Assembly (NCBI GenBank): GCA_900772845.1
Contig: CAAGSD010000145.1
Coordinates: 1 to 44,047, forward strand
Length of the DNA stretch: 44,047 nucleotides
Direction of reading: 5' to 3'
Origin: Lachnospiraceae bacterium
GTDB lineage: Bacteria > Bacillota > Clostridia > Lachnospirales > Lachnospiraceae
In this document: positions 6,940 to 15,640 of the stretch, in pieces
Layout of the letters: every line of letters starts with the position of its first letter
Numbering within the stretch: position 1 is the stretch's first letter
The notes under the pieces: generated by a model
Database searches by the model: none
What the model was told of the DNA's origin: nothing
Seen by the model: only the letters and a program-made list of their open reading frames with translations
Translations under genes and position numbers: made by a program

Positions 6940-8495
6940 ATAACGTAGTAATAGGGATATTCCATGACTTCCCAGGAAAGTCCTGATTCCTGCAATTTCA
7001 GCAGAAAATCATTGTTCTGCTTATACACGACATAGACAGAAGACGGCGTGATCTCTGTAGAATAGTCCGTCAGAAAATGATAGGTATGCATGCCGTCAGT
7101 AAAAGTTTCATCATCCTGCGTATCATAAGGAGAAGCAGGATAATAGAAGTAGAAGAAATCTTTCATACCTACGAGATCCACATACAGATCAGAATAGTCG
7201 AGAACTGCATTCGCATCGTCTACACATTCCTTAAAAGAAATAGAATAGAGATAATTCGGGCAGACATCAGTCATGGTGTACACCTGAAAATAGTAACTGA
7301 TAAAAGAGACACTCCATAACAAATAGCCTCCGGCTAACAGGATGGTAAAATCGTCCCGGTAAGAGGAAAGAAAACGGTATACCATAGAAATTCCTTTGAC
7401 CAGGAATACCAGGTAACAGAGGAAAAAACTGTTGGCACGGTACACATAACCGGATCCGGAGAAACCGATGGTAATGAGACCGCTGAGGAAAAACAGCAGA
7501 TAAATACTACTGCCGTGAAATACTTTCTTCCGGAAAGACATCACAAACTCGTACAGAGAACCGCCAAAGCCCAAAATGATAAAGGGAATCGACAGAGGGT
7601 ATAAGGTATAGTACTTAGACACCGCATCTAAACGGTAGGAACCGCAGGTCAGTGTAATCTTTATAATATCTGCAATATTTTTCCAAAAAGAAGTAATCCC
7701 TACATCCGACATACGATCGGAAGCGATCGAAGATATGGTGAGACCTAAGAATTGAATGGGCTCCCAATGAAACAGTAAAGAGCAGGCGAACAGAATCACC
7801 GGAATTGCTGTGAGGCAGACACAGACTGCATAGATCAGAACCCGGCGGAATGGGATTTTTTTCAGGAACAGCAGATACAGCGTAATACTGACCAGAAAAA
7901 TAGGAATCCAGAAATAACTCAGGGCGTAGGAATACAAAGTAATGCCGAAAAAGATGCCGGAGACTACAAGATCTCGAAGCCGGTCTGTCTGCGTAAAACG
8001 CAGAAGGAAAAACAGAGCCACGGAGGAACAGCATAGCATCAGGTTACAGTCTAAGGCGAAACGTGCGGACATGATATAGTAAGGGCATACTGCCAGAAGA
8101 AATGCAGCGGCAACATTCCACTTTTTCTCATTGAAAAGCAGATCAATACTTTTGATCCCCACGAAAAACAGAAGCAGACTGGCAAGTACGGCAGGAAGCT
8201 TCAAAATCCATAAAGATAAATTCCCCTGTCCAATGGTCTTGATAAATAAAGTCAAAGCGTAGGTGTAAAGCGGGCTTTGGCCGCCGTAAAAGTTCTGCGG
8301 ATAAAACGGACGGACATTCAGATAACGGTCGGTTCCGTAATGTGCCAGGCACCAGGCATTATATCCCAGTCCCGCCTCGTCAATATGAAGCACATCGGGA
8401 AGTTCTCCCAGCCGATAAACCCGTAAAAACACTGCCAGAAGGAACAAAAGAAGGATTGCGGTGGGATACCAGTATTTTTTGCAACTTGCTTTCAT
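6924..8495 (-). CDS. GT-C-type membrane glycosyltransferase (paralog A)
   Basis: A 523-residue polytopic membrane protein with about ten or more hydrophobic segments. After the first TM helix comes PDVLHIDEAGLGYNAWCL (about 29-46), which carries an Asp-Glu pair in the first extracytoplasmic loop, as in ArnT/PMT-like (GT39/GT-C) enzymes that use polyprenyl-phosphate sugars. YGTDRYLNVRPFYPQNFYGG follows. A soluble domain lies at the C-terminus. The true substrate is unknown. ATG 8495 is preferred over the TTG at 8516 because GAGGT (8508-8504) is 8 nt upstream. It lies 17 nt after paralog B, so the two probably form an operon. Confidence 0.75.
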   Translation of the reverse strand: MKASCKKYWYPTAILLLFLLAVFLRVYRLGELPDVLHIDEAGLGYNAWCLAHYGTDRYLNVRPFYPQNFYGGQSPLYTYALTLFIKTIGQGNLSLWILKLPAVLASLLLFFVGIKSIDLLFNEKKWNVAAAFLLAVCPYYIMSARFALDCNLMLCCSSVALFFLLRFTQTDRLRDLVVSGIFFGITLYSYALSYFWIPIFLVSITLYLLFLKKIPFRRVLIYAVCVCLTAIPVILFACSLLFHWEPIQFLGLTISSIASDRMSDVGITSFWKNIADIIKITLTCGSYRLDAVSKYYTLYPLSIPFIILGFGGSLYEFVMSFRKKVFHGSSIYLLFFLSGLITIGFSGSGYVYRANSFFLCYLVFLVKGISMVYRFLSSYRDDFTILLAGGYLLWSVSFISYYFQVYTMTDVCPNYLYSISFKECVDDANAVLDYSDLYVDLVGMKDFFYFYYPASPYDTQDDETFTDGMHTYHFLTDYSTEITPSSVYVVYKQNNDFLLKLQESGLSWEVMEYPYYYVIYFES

Positions 8496-8512
8496 CTGCA
8501 GATACCTCGTGA

Positions 8513-10081
8513 TCAATCAAAATAGAATAAATAGTAGGGTGCAAATTCCACAGTGTGATAAGTAAATCCGGAATCGTTAATATGATCGATGAATTGCTGA
8601 TTCTCCCTGCGGACGATATAGGCCGTATGTGGAGTCAGCGGTGTGGCACCGTCCACAATGTAGTGAGGTGTGGCCTCTCCGGCCTCCTCGCTGGCAGACA
8701 GCGGAACCCGTTCATAAGGAGAAATGGGATAATAAAAATACAGGAATTCTTCCACATTAACACAGTCTGCATATAATTCCGCATCCGGCAGATACTCATC
8801 CAGGTAGGTTACAATGTTGGGAATGCCGGCAAAGTAAAAAGAATTTGCGTAGGAATACAGGTCCAGCATTGAATACATACTGTAATAGTAACGCATAAAA
8901 GCTGCGACCCACAGCACATAGCCGTAAGCAAGGACAGTTACAAAGGCCTTGCGGTAGACCGTAAGAAAGTGGCAGCAGGCCTGGAGACCCCGGAGGAAAA
9001 AGTACAAATAGCAGATATAAAAGCTGTTGGCACGATAAAGATGATCTGTAGAGGTCAGTGCTACTACGACGGAAGCGCAGACAAAGTACAGCAGGTAGAT
9101 CGTGCTGAAATGAAAACGGTGTTTCCGGAAAGAATTCCCGAAATCGTAGACTGCACAAAGCAATCCCAACAGGATAAAGGGAATGGAAACAGGGTACAAG
9201 GTATAGAATTTATCTACAGAATCCATGGGAAAGATACTGTAGGTCAGTGTCGTCTTCAGGTTGTGCACCATATTTGGCCACAGCGTGGAAAGGGAAAGCT
9301 CCTCCATACGATTGCCGGAAATGGGTGCGATCGTAAATCCGAGAAAGTGAATGGGATCGGTGTGGAATAGCAGTGCATAAGCAAACAGAAGAACCGGCAG
9401 CGCCGTAATACAAACAGTAACAGCCCACAGGAGAACACGCCGTACCGTAATTTTTCGGTGATAAAGCAGATACAGGGAAAGCAATCCCAAAAACATGGGT
9501 ACGATCAGATAACTCAGGGCATAGGAGTACATGGTAATACCGAAGCAGACGCCGGACAGCAAGAGCCAGGATAACTTCTCTGTTTTCAGATAATACAGAA
9601 AAACTAAAATAGAACAGGCAACACAGCATAACATCAGGTTACAGTCCAGGGCATATCTGCCTGCCATGACATAATAAGGGCAAAAGGTCAGGAAGAGAGA
9701 AGCAGTAAGGGTGAGCTTCTTGTTCTCAAAGATCAGATCCATGCTTTTGGTGCCGGCACACCATAAAATAATGCTGGCAGCTGCGGCGGGAAGGCGCACC
9801 AGAAAAAGAGACAAGTTTCCTTTTCCGAAAAATTTGATCAGCAGAACCACCAGATAGGTATAGAGCGGGCTCTGTCCTCCGTAGAAGTTCTGAGGATAAA
9901 AGGGCAATACATTGAGGTAGCGGTCGGTACCGTAATTGGCCAGGCACCATGCATTATATCCCAGCGCAGCTTCATCTATATGTAAAACATCGGGTAATAT
10001 CGTGAGCTTGTAGAATCTTAAGAATATGGTGATACAAAGCACAAATAGTAATATGAGGTTTTGTTTGCATAAATTCTTCAT
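8513..10081 (-). CDS. GT-C-type membrane glycosyltransferase (paralog B)
   Basis: A 522-residue polytopic membrane protein, almost the same length as the neighbouring paralog. Its first loop PDVLHIDEAALGYNAWCL and the next block YGTDRYLNVLPFYPQNFYGG differ from paralog A at very few positions, while the C-terminal domain diverges more. This indicates a tandem duplication. The Asp-Glu pair fits a GT-C glycosyltransferase using a lipid-linked sugar donor; acceptor and sugar are unknown. Start ATG 10081 follows AAGG (10094-10091). It is the promoter-proximal gene of the minus-strand pair, divergent from the membrane protein at 10197. Confidence 0.75.
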   Translation of the reverse strand: MKNLCKQNLILLFVLCITIFLRFYKLTILPDVLHIDEAALGYNAWCLANYGTDRYLNVLPFYPQNFYGGQSPLYTYLVVLLIKFFGKGNLSLFLVRLPAAAASIILWCAGTKSMDLIFENKKLTLTASLFLTFCPYYVMAGRYALDCNLMLCCVACSILVFLYYLKTEKLSWLLLSGVCFGITMYSYALSYLIVPMFLGLLSLYLLYHRKITVRRVLLWAVTVCITALPVLLFAYALLFHTDPIHFLGFTIAPISGNRMEELSLSTLWPNMVHNLKTTLTYSIFPMDSVDKFYTLYPVSIPFILLGLLCAVYDFGNSFRKHRFHFSTIYLLYFVCASVVVALTSTDHLYRANSFYICYLYFFLRGLQACCHFLTVYRKAFVTVLAYGYVLWVAAFMRYYYSMYSMLDLYSYANSFYFAGIPNIVTYLDEYLPDAELYADCVNVEEFLYFYYPISPYERVPLSASEEAGEATPHYIVDGATPLTPHTAYIVRRENQQFIDHINDSGFTYHTVEFAPYYLFYFD

Positions 10082-10196
10082 CTCGTGTATCCTTATATAG
10101 TGTATTCATGATGGTTAACAGTTTATCACAGTTAGAAGATAAAGTACATTGTAAATTGTCGTAAAAGATGATATTTACAGCAAGGAGAACTGCTTT

Positions 10197-10898
10197 ATGA
10201 AAGAGACAAAAGCAAAAAAGAAAATGAGCAAAGCGGAAATGATCTGCAAGGGCATATTAACGCTCTTACTGATCATTGCTGAGCTTTCCATCTGGCCGGG
10301 ATATCTGGTCCATGACAGCTATCTGAGTGCTTCCTACAGTGAGTATGCGGTGTTTAGTGAACCGGTCACGGAAGAGACAGAGATCACCCAGTATTTTCAG
10401 CCCCTTTATTCCAAACTGGATCAGCTGGAATTCGTCCTGGGATTTAACCAGGAGGCGGCAGGTGACCGGAAAGTTCGTTTTGCCTTGTATGATGAAAATG
10501 AGACCGAAATGATGTCCCGTGAGATTGCGTTAAGCGATATGATGTCGGAACGCTATTATGTAATGCCCATAGAAAAAACACTTTCCACAAAGAAGATCTA
10601 CCACTGGACGCTTACAGTGCCGGAAAACTCCGGCTGCGATATCCGTTTTATGTACGGAGAACACGGTGGTGGAATGGCTCCCGAGAATGTCCGACTGGAA
10701 AGAAACGGATATCTGTTCGGAGCGGAGGATGCACAGGCGACCGCCCAGTATGTTTATAAGATCCATCCGGATAAGATCGTGATCATCGGCGGCTATTGGC
10801 TGGGTAATGTGTTGATTTATCTGTTGCTGATGGAAGCTGTGGACAGAGTATTAAAAAAGCTATCAAAAGAAAAGAGGAAGACTGAAAATGACCTATAA
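10197..10898 (+). CDS. Membrane-anchored protein with extracytoplasmic domain, unknown function
   Basis: A 233-residue protein that I do not recognise. A basic N-terminus precedes a TM helix (about 16-38). A soluble domain of about 150 residues with alternating strands follows (for example LEFVLGFNQEAAGDRKVRFALYDE and YHWTLTVPENSGCDIRFMY), suggesting a beta-sandwich. A second TM helix (about 196-216) and a Lys-rich cytoplasmic tail end the protein. Similar sandwich domains often accompany membrane glycosyltransferases, and two such genes are divergent from it, so a role in the same surface-glycan process is possible but inferred. AAGGAG (10182-10187) precedes ATG 10197. It overlaps the next gene by 11 nt. 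Confidence 0.7.
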   Translation: MKETKAKKKMSKAEMICKGILTLLLIIAELSIWPGYLVHDSYLSASYSEYAVFSEPVTEETEITQYFQPLYSKLDQLEFVLGFNQEAAGDRKVRFALYDENETEMMSREIALSDMMSERYYVMPIEKTLSTKKIYHWTLTVPENSGCDIRFMYGEHGGGMAPENVRLERNGYLFGAEDAQATAQYVYKIHPDKIVIIGGYWLGNVLIYLLLMEAVDRVLKKLSKEKRKTENDL

Positions 10899-12174
10899 AA
10901 AACCGGAATTATTGATTCCCGCCAGCAGCCTGGAAGTATTGAAAACGGCAGTGATATTCGGAGCGGATGCGGTATATATCGGCGGGGAAGCCTTTGGACT
11001 CCGCGCAAAAGCCAAAAATTTCAGCGCTGAAGAGATGGCGGAAGGAATTGCTTTTGCCCATGCACACGGTGTAAAAGTCTATGTGACTGCCAATATTCTG
11101 GCACATAACTATGATCTGGAAGGAGCCAGAAAATATTTTGCCGAGTTGCGGGATATGAAACCGGAACAGCCGGATGCCCTGATCATTTCCGACCCCGGAA
11201 TGTTCATGATCGCCAAAGAAGTATGGCCCCAGGTGGAAGTGCATATTTCCACCCAGGCCAATAATACGAATTACGAGACCTATCTGTTCTGGTGGAAGCT
11301 GGGAGCGAAGCGGGTCGTATCGGCCCGAGAACTGTCTCTGGTGGAGATCAAAGGGATTCGCGAGAAAATCCCGGCAGAGATGGAGATCGAGAGCTTTGTT
11401 CACGGAGCTATGTGCATTTCCTATTCCGGCCGATGCCTGTTGAGCAACTTTTTCACCGGAAGAGATGCCAACAGAGGTGCTTGTACCCATCCCTGCCGCT
11501 GGAAATATGCCGTGGTGGAGGAGACCAGACCCGGAGAATACCTGCCGGTATATGAGAATGAACGCGGCACCTATATTTTCAATTCCAAGGATCTGTGCAT
11601 GATCGAGCATATTCCGGAACTGGTGGAAGCGGGCATTGACAGTCTGAAGATCGAAGGACGTATGAAGACAGCGTTGTATGTGGCTGCTGTGGCCAGAACC
11701 TATCGGAAGGCAATTGATGATTACTTTACAGATCCCGAACTGTATGAGAAAAATATGGACTGGTATAAAGCCGAAATTTCCAAATGTACCTACAGACAGT
11801 TTACGACAGGCTTTTATTTTGGCAAACCGGACGAGAATACCCAGATTTATGATAACAATACTTACGTGAATGAATATATTTATCTGGGCATTGTAGAGGC
11901 AGTGGAGACTGCCGCAAAACTATGGAACACGGTTCCGGAAGGAGCTACCGGTGATGACGTCCTGTGCAAGATCGAACAGAGAAATAAGTTCTGCGTGGGA
12001 GATGTCATAGAAATCATGCGCCCGGATGGCAATAATATGGCGGTCACCGTGGAAGCAATGTACACCGAAGAGGGAGAGAGTGTGGATAGCGCACCGCATC
12101 CGAAGCAGGTACTGTGGATAAAATTATCCCAGGCACCGGAACACTATGATTTGTTACGTGTAAAGCAGGATTAA
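10888..12174 (+). CDS. trhP: U32-family tRNA hydroxylation protein, TrhP type
   Basis: A 428-residue peptidase U32 family protein. This family includes TrhP (YrrN/YrrO in Bacillus), needed for prephenate-dependent 5-hydroxylation of U34 in tRNA, the step before TrmR methylation. Visible marks are KPELLIPASSLEVLKTAV at the N-terminus, VYIGGEAFGLRAKAKNF and VHISTQANNTNYET. The U32 signature SFVHGAMCISYSGRCLLSNF (about 170-189) is followed by GACTHPCRWKY, whose cysteines suggest an Fe-S cluster, and by SLKIEGRMKT (about 252-261). Bacillus has two adjacent copies; only one is here. ATG 10888 overlaps the previous gene and follows AGAGGAAG. Confidence 0.87.
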   Translation: MTYKKPELLIPASSLEVLKTAVIFGADAVYIGGEAFGLRAKAKNFSAEEMAEGIAFAHAHGVKVYVTANILAHNYDLEGARKYFAELRDMKPEQPDALIISDPGMFMIAKEVWPQVEVHISTQANNTNYETYLFWWKLGAKRVVSARELSLVEIKGIREKIPAEMEIESFVHGAMCISYSGRCLLSNFFTGRDANRGACTHPCRWKYAVVEETRPGEYLPVYENERGTYIFNSKDLCMIEHIPELVEAGIDSLKIEGRMKTALYVAAVARTYRKAIDDYFTDPELYEKNMDWYKAEISKCTYRQFTTGFYFGKPDENTQIYDNNTYVNEYIYLGIVEAVETAAKLWNTVPEGATGDDVLCKIEQRNKFCVGDVIEIMRPDGNNMAVTVEAMYTEEGESVDSAPHPKQVLWIKLSQAPEHYDLLRVKQD

Positions 12175-12177
12175 AAG

Positions 12178-12201
12178 AAATACTGCGTGAAATACTGCGT
12201 G
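12178..12201 (+). repeat. Two perfect 12-bp tandem repeats
   Basis: AAATACTGCGTG occurs twice without a gap (12178-12189 and 12190-12201), immediately after the trhP stop and just before the AAGGG region that serves as RBS for the next gene. Confidence 0.85.
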
Positions 12202-12214
12202 AAGGGAACAAAGG

Positions 12215-14008
12215 ATGAAAAAAATTATTGTACTTTTAGAAATACTGTTGATGACCTATGCACTTACGCCGGGGAATCTGAAAGTACTCAGTGGGGAATT
12301 GGACGGAATGAAGGGGGAACTGCTGTTTTTTGCGGCAGGCATGGGAGTGATTCTCTGGCTGGGCCGGGAAAGCAATTTGAAAAAGAACAGATGGATCTGG
12401 CTTCTTTGCGCATTCCTTTCCTTTACAACGGTTCAGGGCAGGAGCTACCAGGAACTGGGCAGCTGGGACTATCTGTTTGGCAGTGTGGGACAGTTCTTCA
12501 TTGCTTTATTAGTGATGAGCGGGTATTTCCTGCTGTATCTGCATCTGATCGCACTGGGAGAGTATGTGGTAAAACATTTTGCAGATATCCGCAGAACAGA
12601 ACCCTGCGGGAAACTGGAAAAGCTGCTGTTTGAGGAACAGCCTTTCTGGGGCATTTTTATATTCGCCATGATTTTTGCACTCCCTTACGTCATCAGCTTT
12701 TATCCCGGAGTCGTTCAGGCCGATGCTTTTGAACAATTGTATAATTACATGGGAATCATTGATTTCAGCAACCATCATCCCGTGGTATCCACGAAGATCA
12801 TGGGAGCATGCCTTGCCCTGGGAAGAGAAGTATTCGGCTCGGACAATATCGGCTTTTATATTTACAACTGTACTCAGTCGATTCTGCAGTGGGCAGGGAT
12901 TGCTTACCTGCTCTGTGTTATGAAAAAGATGAAGACACCCATCTGGATCCGGTGGGGAAGTCTGCTGTTTCTGACGGTGTTGCCATTATACCCGAGATGG
13001 GGATATACCATAGTGAAAGATGCACAGTATTATATCTGCCTGTTGTATTTTATGGTCTCCTTTGCGGATATCCTGTTGGATGGTACCCAAGGACGGAAAC
13101 ATTGGAAGCAGATCGTATTCTGCGTTTCCGTGTACGGTATGATACTTTGCAGAAAAGAAGGAAGATATGTGGTAGCACTGACATTGATCAGCTATTTCCT
13201 ATATCACCGGAAACAGTGGAAACTGTATCTTTTTGCCGGATTGACAGGTTTTTTGATGTTGTTTTTAGTGGAGCAGGTCTATATACCTTCTCACGGTATT
13301 ATGGAAGGGCGGATTGCTGAAGCACTGTCGATCCCCGCACAGCAGACTACAAGATATGCCCATGAGCATAGAGATGAAGTGACAGAAGAGGAATATAGTG
13401 TTCTGTCGGAATTCTTCGATGACTATGATGCACTTGGACCGGGATATTATGGTGAAGTGGCAGACGGTGCGAAAGCAAGAATCATAGACAACCCCACCAA
13501 AGAACAGCTGCAGGCCTACTTTAAAGTGTGGTTTGAACAATTCTGTAAGCATCCGGATACTTATGTCCAGGCGTTCCTTAACCAGACTTATGGCTACTTT
13601 TATATCAACCGGTACGAACCTATTGGATATGTGGTCATCAGTACGCTGTTGGGACATGATGAGTTTACCATGGATGTGCACCATATGGATGTCAGTTTCC
13701 TGCCGCAGTTAAAGGGTATCAGAAAAGTTTTAGATGATTTTACGGTTCTGACGACAAAACTGCCGTTAGTGTCCCTGTTATACAGTGTCGGATTCCATGG
13801 GTATCTGCTGATCAGCTGTGTGATCTGCCTGTGTGCACAGAAGAGGAAGAAAGAGATTCTGTTTATGGTACCGGTTTTACTTGTTTTTCTGGTATGTCTT
13901 CTTTCCCCGGTCAATGGTGAAATAAGATATATGCTGCCGATCATGCTGATGCTTCCGCTGGATGTGGCATGGTGTGCCCGGGTACCTGAGAGGAAAAACG
14001 TAGAATAG
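12215..14008 (+). CDS. Large polytopic membrane protein (DUF6020-like, GT-C-like)
   Basis: A 597-residue protein with about 12-14 hydrophobic segments. The segment YVISFYPGVVQADAFEQLYN (about 166-185), followed by NHHPVVSTKIMG, resembles a Lachnospiraceae membrane family I recall as DUF6020. That family shares the general layout of GT-C glycosyltransferases, with an acidic first large loop. I assign this from memory of the pattern, not from a search. A soluble loop near residues 365-450 contains QAFLNQTYGYFYINRYEP. The function is unproven; transfer of a lipid-linked sugar to a surface polymer is the most plausible inference. It is followed after 17 nt by another membrane gene, so the two are probably cotranscribed. 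Confidence 0.65.
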   Translation: MKKIIVLLEILLMTYALTPGNLKVLSGELDGMKGELLFFAAGMGVILWLGRESNLKKNRWIWLLCAFLSFTTVQGRSYQELGSWDYLFGSVGQFFIALLVMSGYFLLYLHLIALGEYVVKHFADIRRTEPCGKLEKLLFEEQPFWGIFIFAMIFALPYVISFYPGVVQADAFEQLYNYMGIIDFSNHHPVVSTKIMGACLALGREVFGSDNIGFYIYNCTQSILQWAGIAYLLCVMKKMKTPIWIRWGSLLFLTVLPLYPRWGYTIVKDAQYYICLLYFMVSFADILLDGTQGRKHWKQIVFCVSVYGMILCRKEGRYVVALTLISYFLYHRKQWKLYLFAGLTGFLMLFLVEQVYIPSHGIMEGRIAEALSIPAQQTTRYAHEHRDEVTEEEYSVLSEFFDDYDALGPGYYGEVADGAKARIIDNPTKEQLQAYFKVWFEQFCKHPDTYVQAFLNQTYGYFYINRYEPIGYVVISTLLGHDEFTMDVHHMDVSFLPQLKGIRKVLDDFTVLTTKLPLVSLLYSVGFHGYLLISCVICLCAQKRKKEILFMVPVLLVFLVCLLSPVNGEIRYMLPIMLMLPLDVAWCARVPERKNVE

Positions 14009-14025
14009 ATACAGAGGATGAGAAA

Positions 14026-15528
14026 GTGGCTCATAGGAAAAGGAATACGATTTACAGAGGAGTACTTACAGGAATCTATATTGTTTTTGCAATGGTGCTG
14101 TTGTCAGTGGTGGGGATCACGATCCGTTATCCCGGCAACCATCTGATTTCATGGCAGATGTTGTTTGGAACAGCCGCACTGGTAATCCTAAGTCTGATCG
14201 GTGGCATAATATGGGACAAAGTATATGCACATTTTGGGAAAAGAACGCTCCTTTATAGCATCGCACTCCTGGGACTTGGAGCTGCGCTGTATCTTACATC
14301 GTTGGGCAGGGAACAGAATGCCTATACCTTCGCAGATTACTCACAAGTGTATTCTGCTGCGGAAAATCTGGCAGAGGGCAGGGAACTTACCAATCCGGAG
14401 TACTTTCTGATCTACAGAAACAATCTGAAGCCCATGCTGCTGTTGTCTTTGTTGTTCCGGATCGCACAGTGGGCGCATCTGCCGAGGTTTCCCTTCCTGT
14501 TGGCTGTTAATGTGCTGCAGGTGCTTGCCGTGATATGGGCATGCGGATATCTGGCAGAACAGAAAGGGGACACGAAATGGAGGTTTCCCATTTTGCTGGC
14601 ATTTGCGTGTTTCCTTCCACTCTGGGGAATGGTATGGGCATTTTACACGGATTCCATGAGCTTCGGACTGGGAGTTCTGGGAATTGCGCTTTTTAAAAAA
14701 GGGACGAAATGCAGCGATAAAAAGAGATACTTCTGGTATGGTCTGGCAGCATTTGTCATGGTACTGGCTGCTGCCTGGAAAGTAACGGCGCTGATCATTG
14801 TGATCGCCGGTGCCATTATTTTCGGATGGCGGCAGGCGAAGAAGCACTGGAAGGAAATGCTGTTATGTGCTGCGGCATTTCTGGTGCTGCAGCAGGGCCT
14901 GAATGTCTGGGTAAATACCTATGATATTGCAAAGCAGTCTGTAAATACCGCAAATCCTGTGATCAGCTGGGTGGCATTAGGGATTGACGGAAATGGATCC
15001 TATGAAGATAACAGAGCGTTTGTAGACCGGTTGAATGAACTGCCGGATCAAAGGGAAAAAACGGCATATTCCCTGGAACGGATCCACACGTATAAGAATA
15101 ATTTTCTGAACAAAGAGCATTTGATAAAAAAAATCAGCTGTAATTTTGCGGATGGAAATCTGGGGGCCGAGAGCTTCCTGTTTATCGAGTATGACGACGG
15201 CACTTTATTGTGGAACATGTTTTCTCCCTGGGGAAACTATTACTGGAGAACCAGTCAATATTGTTTCTGCTATCTGGAAACGGTCTATGTGCTGTTCCTG
15301 TTAGGGGTAGTTTCCTGCATATACAATACGGTTCAAGGAAAAGAAATACCTCTGATGCTTATGATCTGTCAGCTGGCATTTGCGGGAATGTTCCTGTTTC
15401 TGATGTTCTGGGAAGCTAACAGCCGCCAGCTGTATAACCAGATGCCGGGGATGATCCTTGGAAGTATGATGAGTTTAGGGTATTTTATGGATACTATCAG
15501 GGGGAAAAGCGTAGAAAATAATCATTGA
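14026..15528 (+). CDS. Polytopic membrane protein, probable GT-C glycosyltransferase
   Basis: A 500-residue protein with about 11-12 TM segments. After two N-terminal TM pairs comes an acidic loop, AYTFADYSQVYSAAENLAEG (about 99-118), and then YRNNLKPMLLLSLLFRI. This layout is shared with ArnT/PMT-like GT-C enzymes acting on polyprenyl-phosphate sugars. No family signature strong enough for a substrate was found. The GTG start (14026) follows GAGG (14014-14017) by 8 nt. It lies 17 nt downstream of the preceding membrane gene. The stop codon overlaps a TTGACC hexamer that could be the -35 of the glutamine synthetase gene. Confidence 0.65.
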   Translation: MAHRKRNTIYRGVLTGIYIVFAMVLLSVVGITIRYPGNHLISWQMLFGTAALVILSLIGGIIWDKVYAHFGKRTLLYSIALLGLGAALYLTSLGREQNAYTFADYSQVYSAAENLAEGRELTNPEYFLIYRNNLKPMLLLSLLFRIAQWAHLPRFPFLLAVNVLQVLAVIWACGYLAEQKGDTKWRFPILLAFACFLPLWGMVWAFYTDSMSFGLGVLGIALFKKGTKCSDKKRYFWYGLAAFVMVLAAAWKVTALIIVIAGAIIFGWRQAKKHWKEMLLCAAAFLVLQQGLNVWVNTYDIAKQSVNTANPVISWVALGIDGNGSYEDNRAFVDRLNELPDQREKTAYSLERIHTYKNNFLNKEHLIKKISCNFADGNLGAESFLFIEYDDGTLLWNMFSPWGNYYWRTSQYCFCYLETVYVLFLLGVVSCIYNTVQGKEIPLMLMICQLAFAGMFLFLMFWEANSRQLYNQMPGMILGSMMSLGYFMDTIRGKSVENNH

Positions 15529-15640
15529 CCATTATAACGCACGTGTTGTACACTGTATAAGACAATCAGGACGATTTCGAGAGCGCAAAGAGCGGCGGAA
15601 ATTGTTTATGGTCTATATTATACCGGAGGGAAGCAGACAC

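Noticed and set aside
15525..15554. Promoter for glnN copy 1 (TTGACC and TACACT)
   Set aside because: The -10 matches consensus at only four positions and the spacing is 18 nt; too weak to list as a feature, so noted only in the gene entry.
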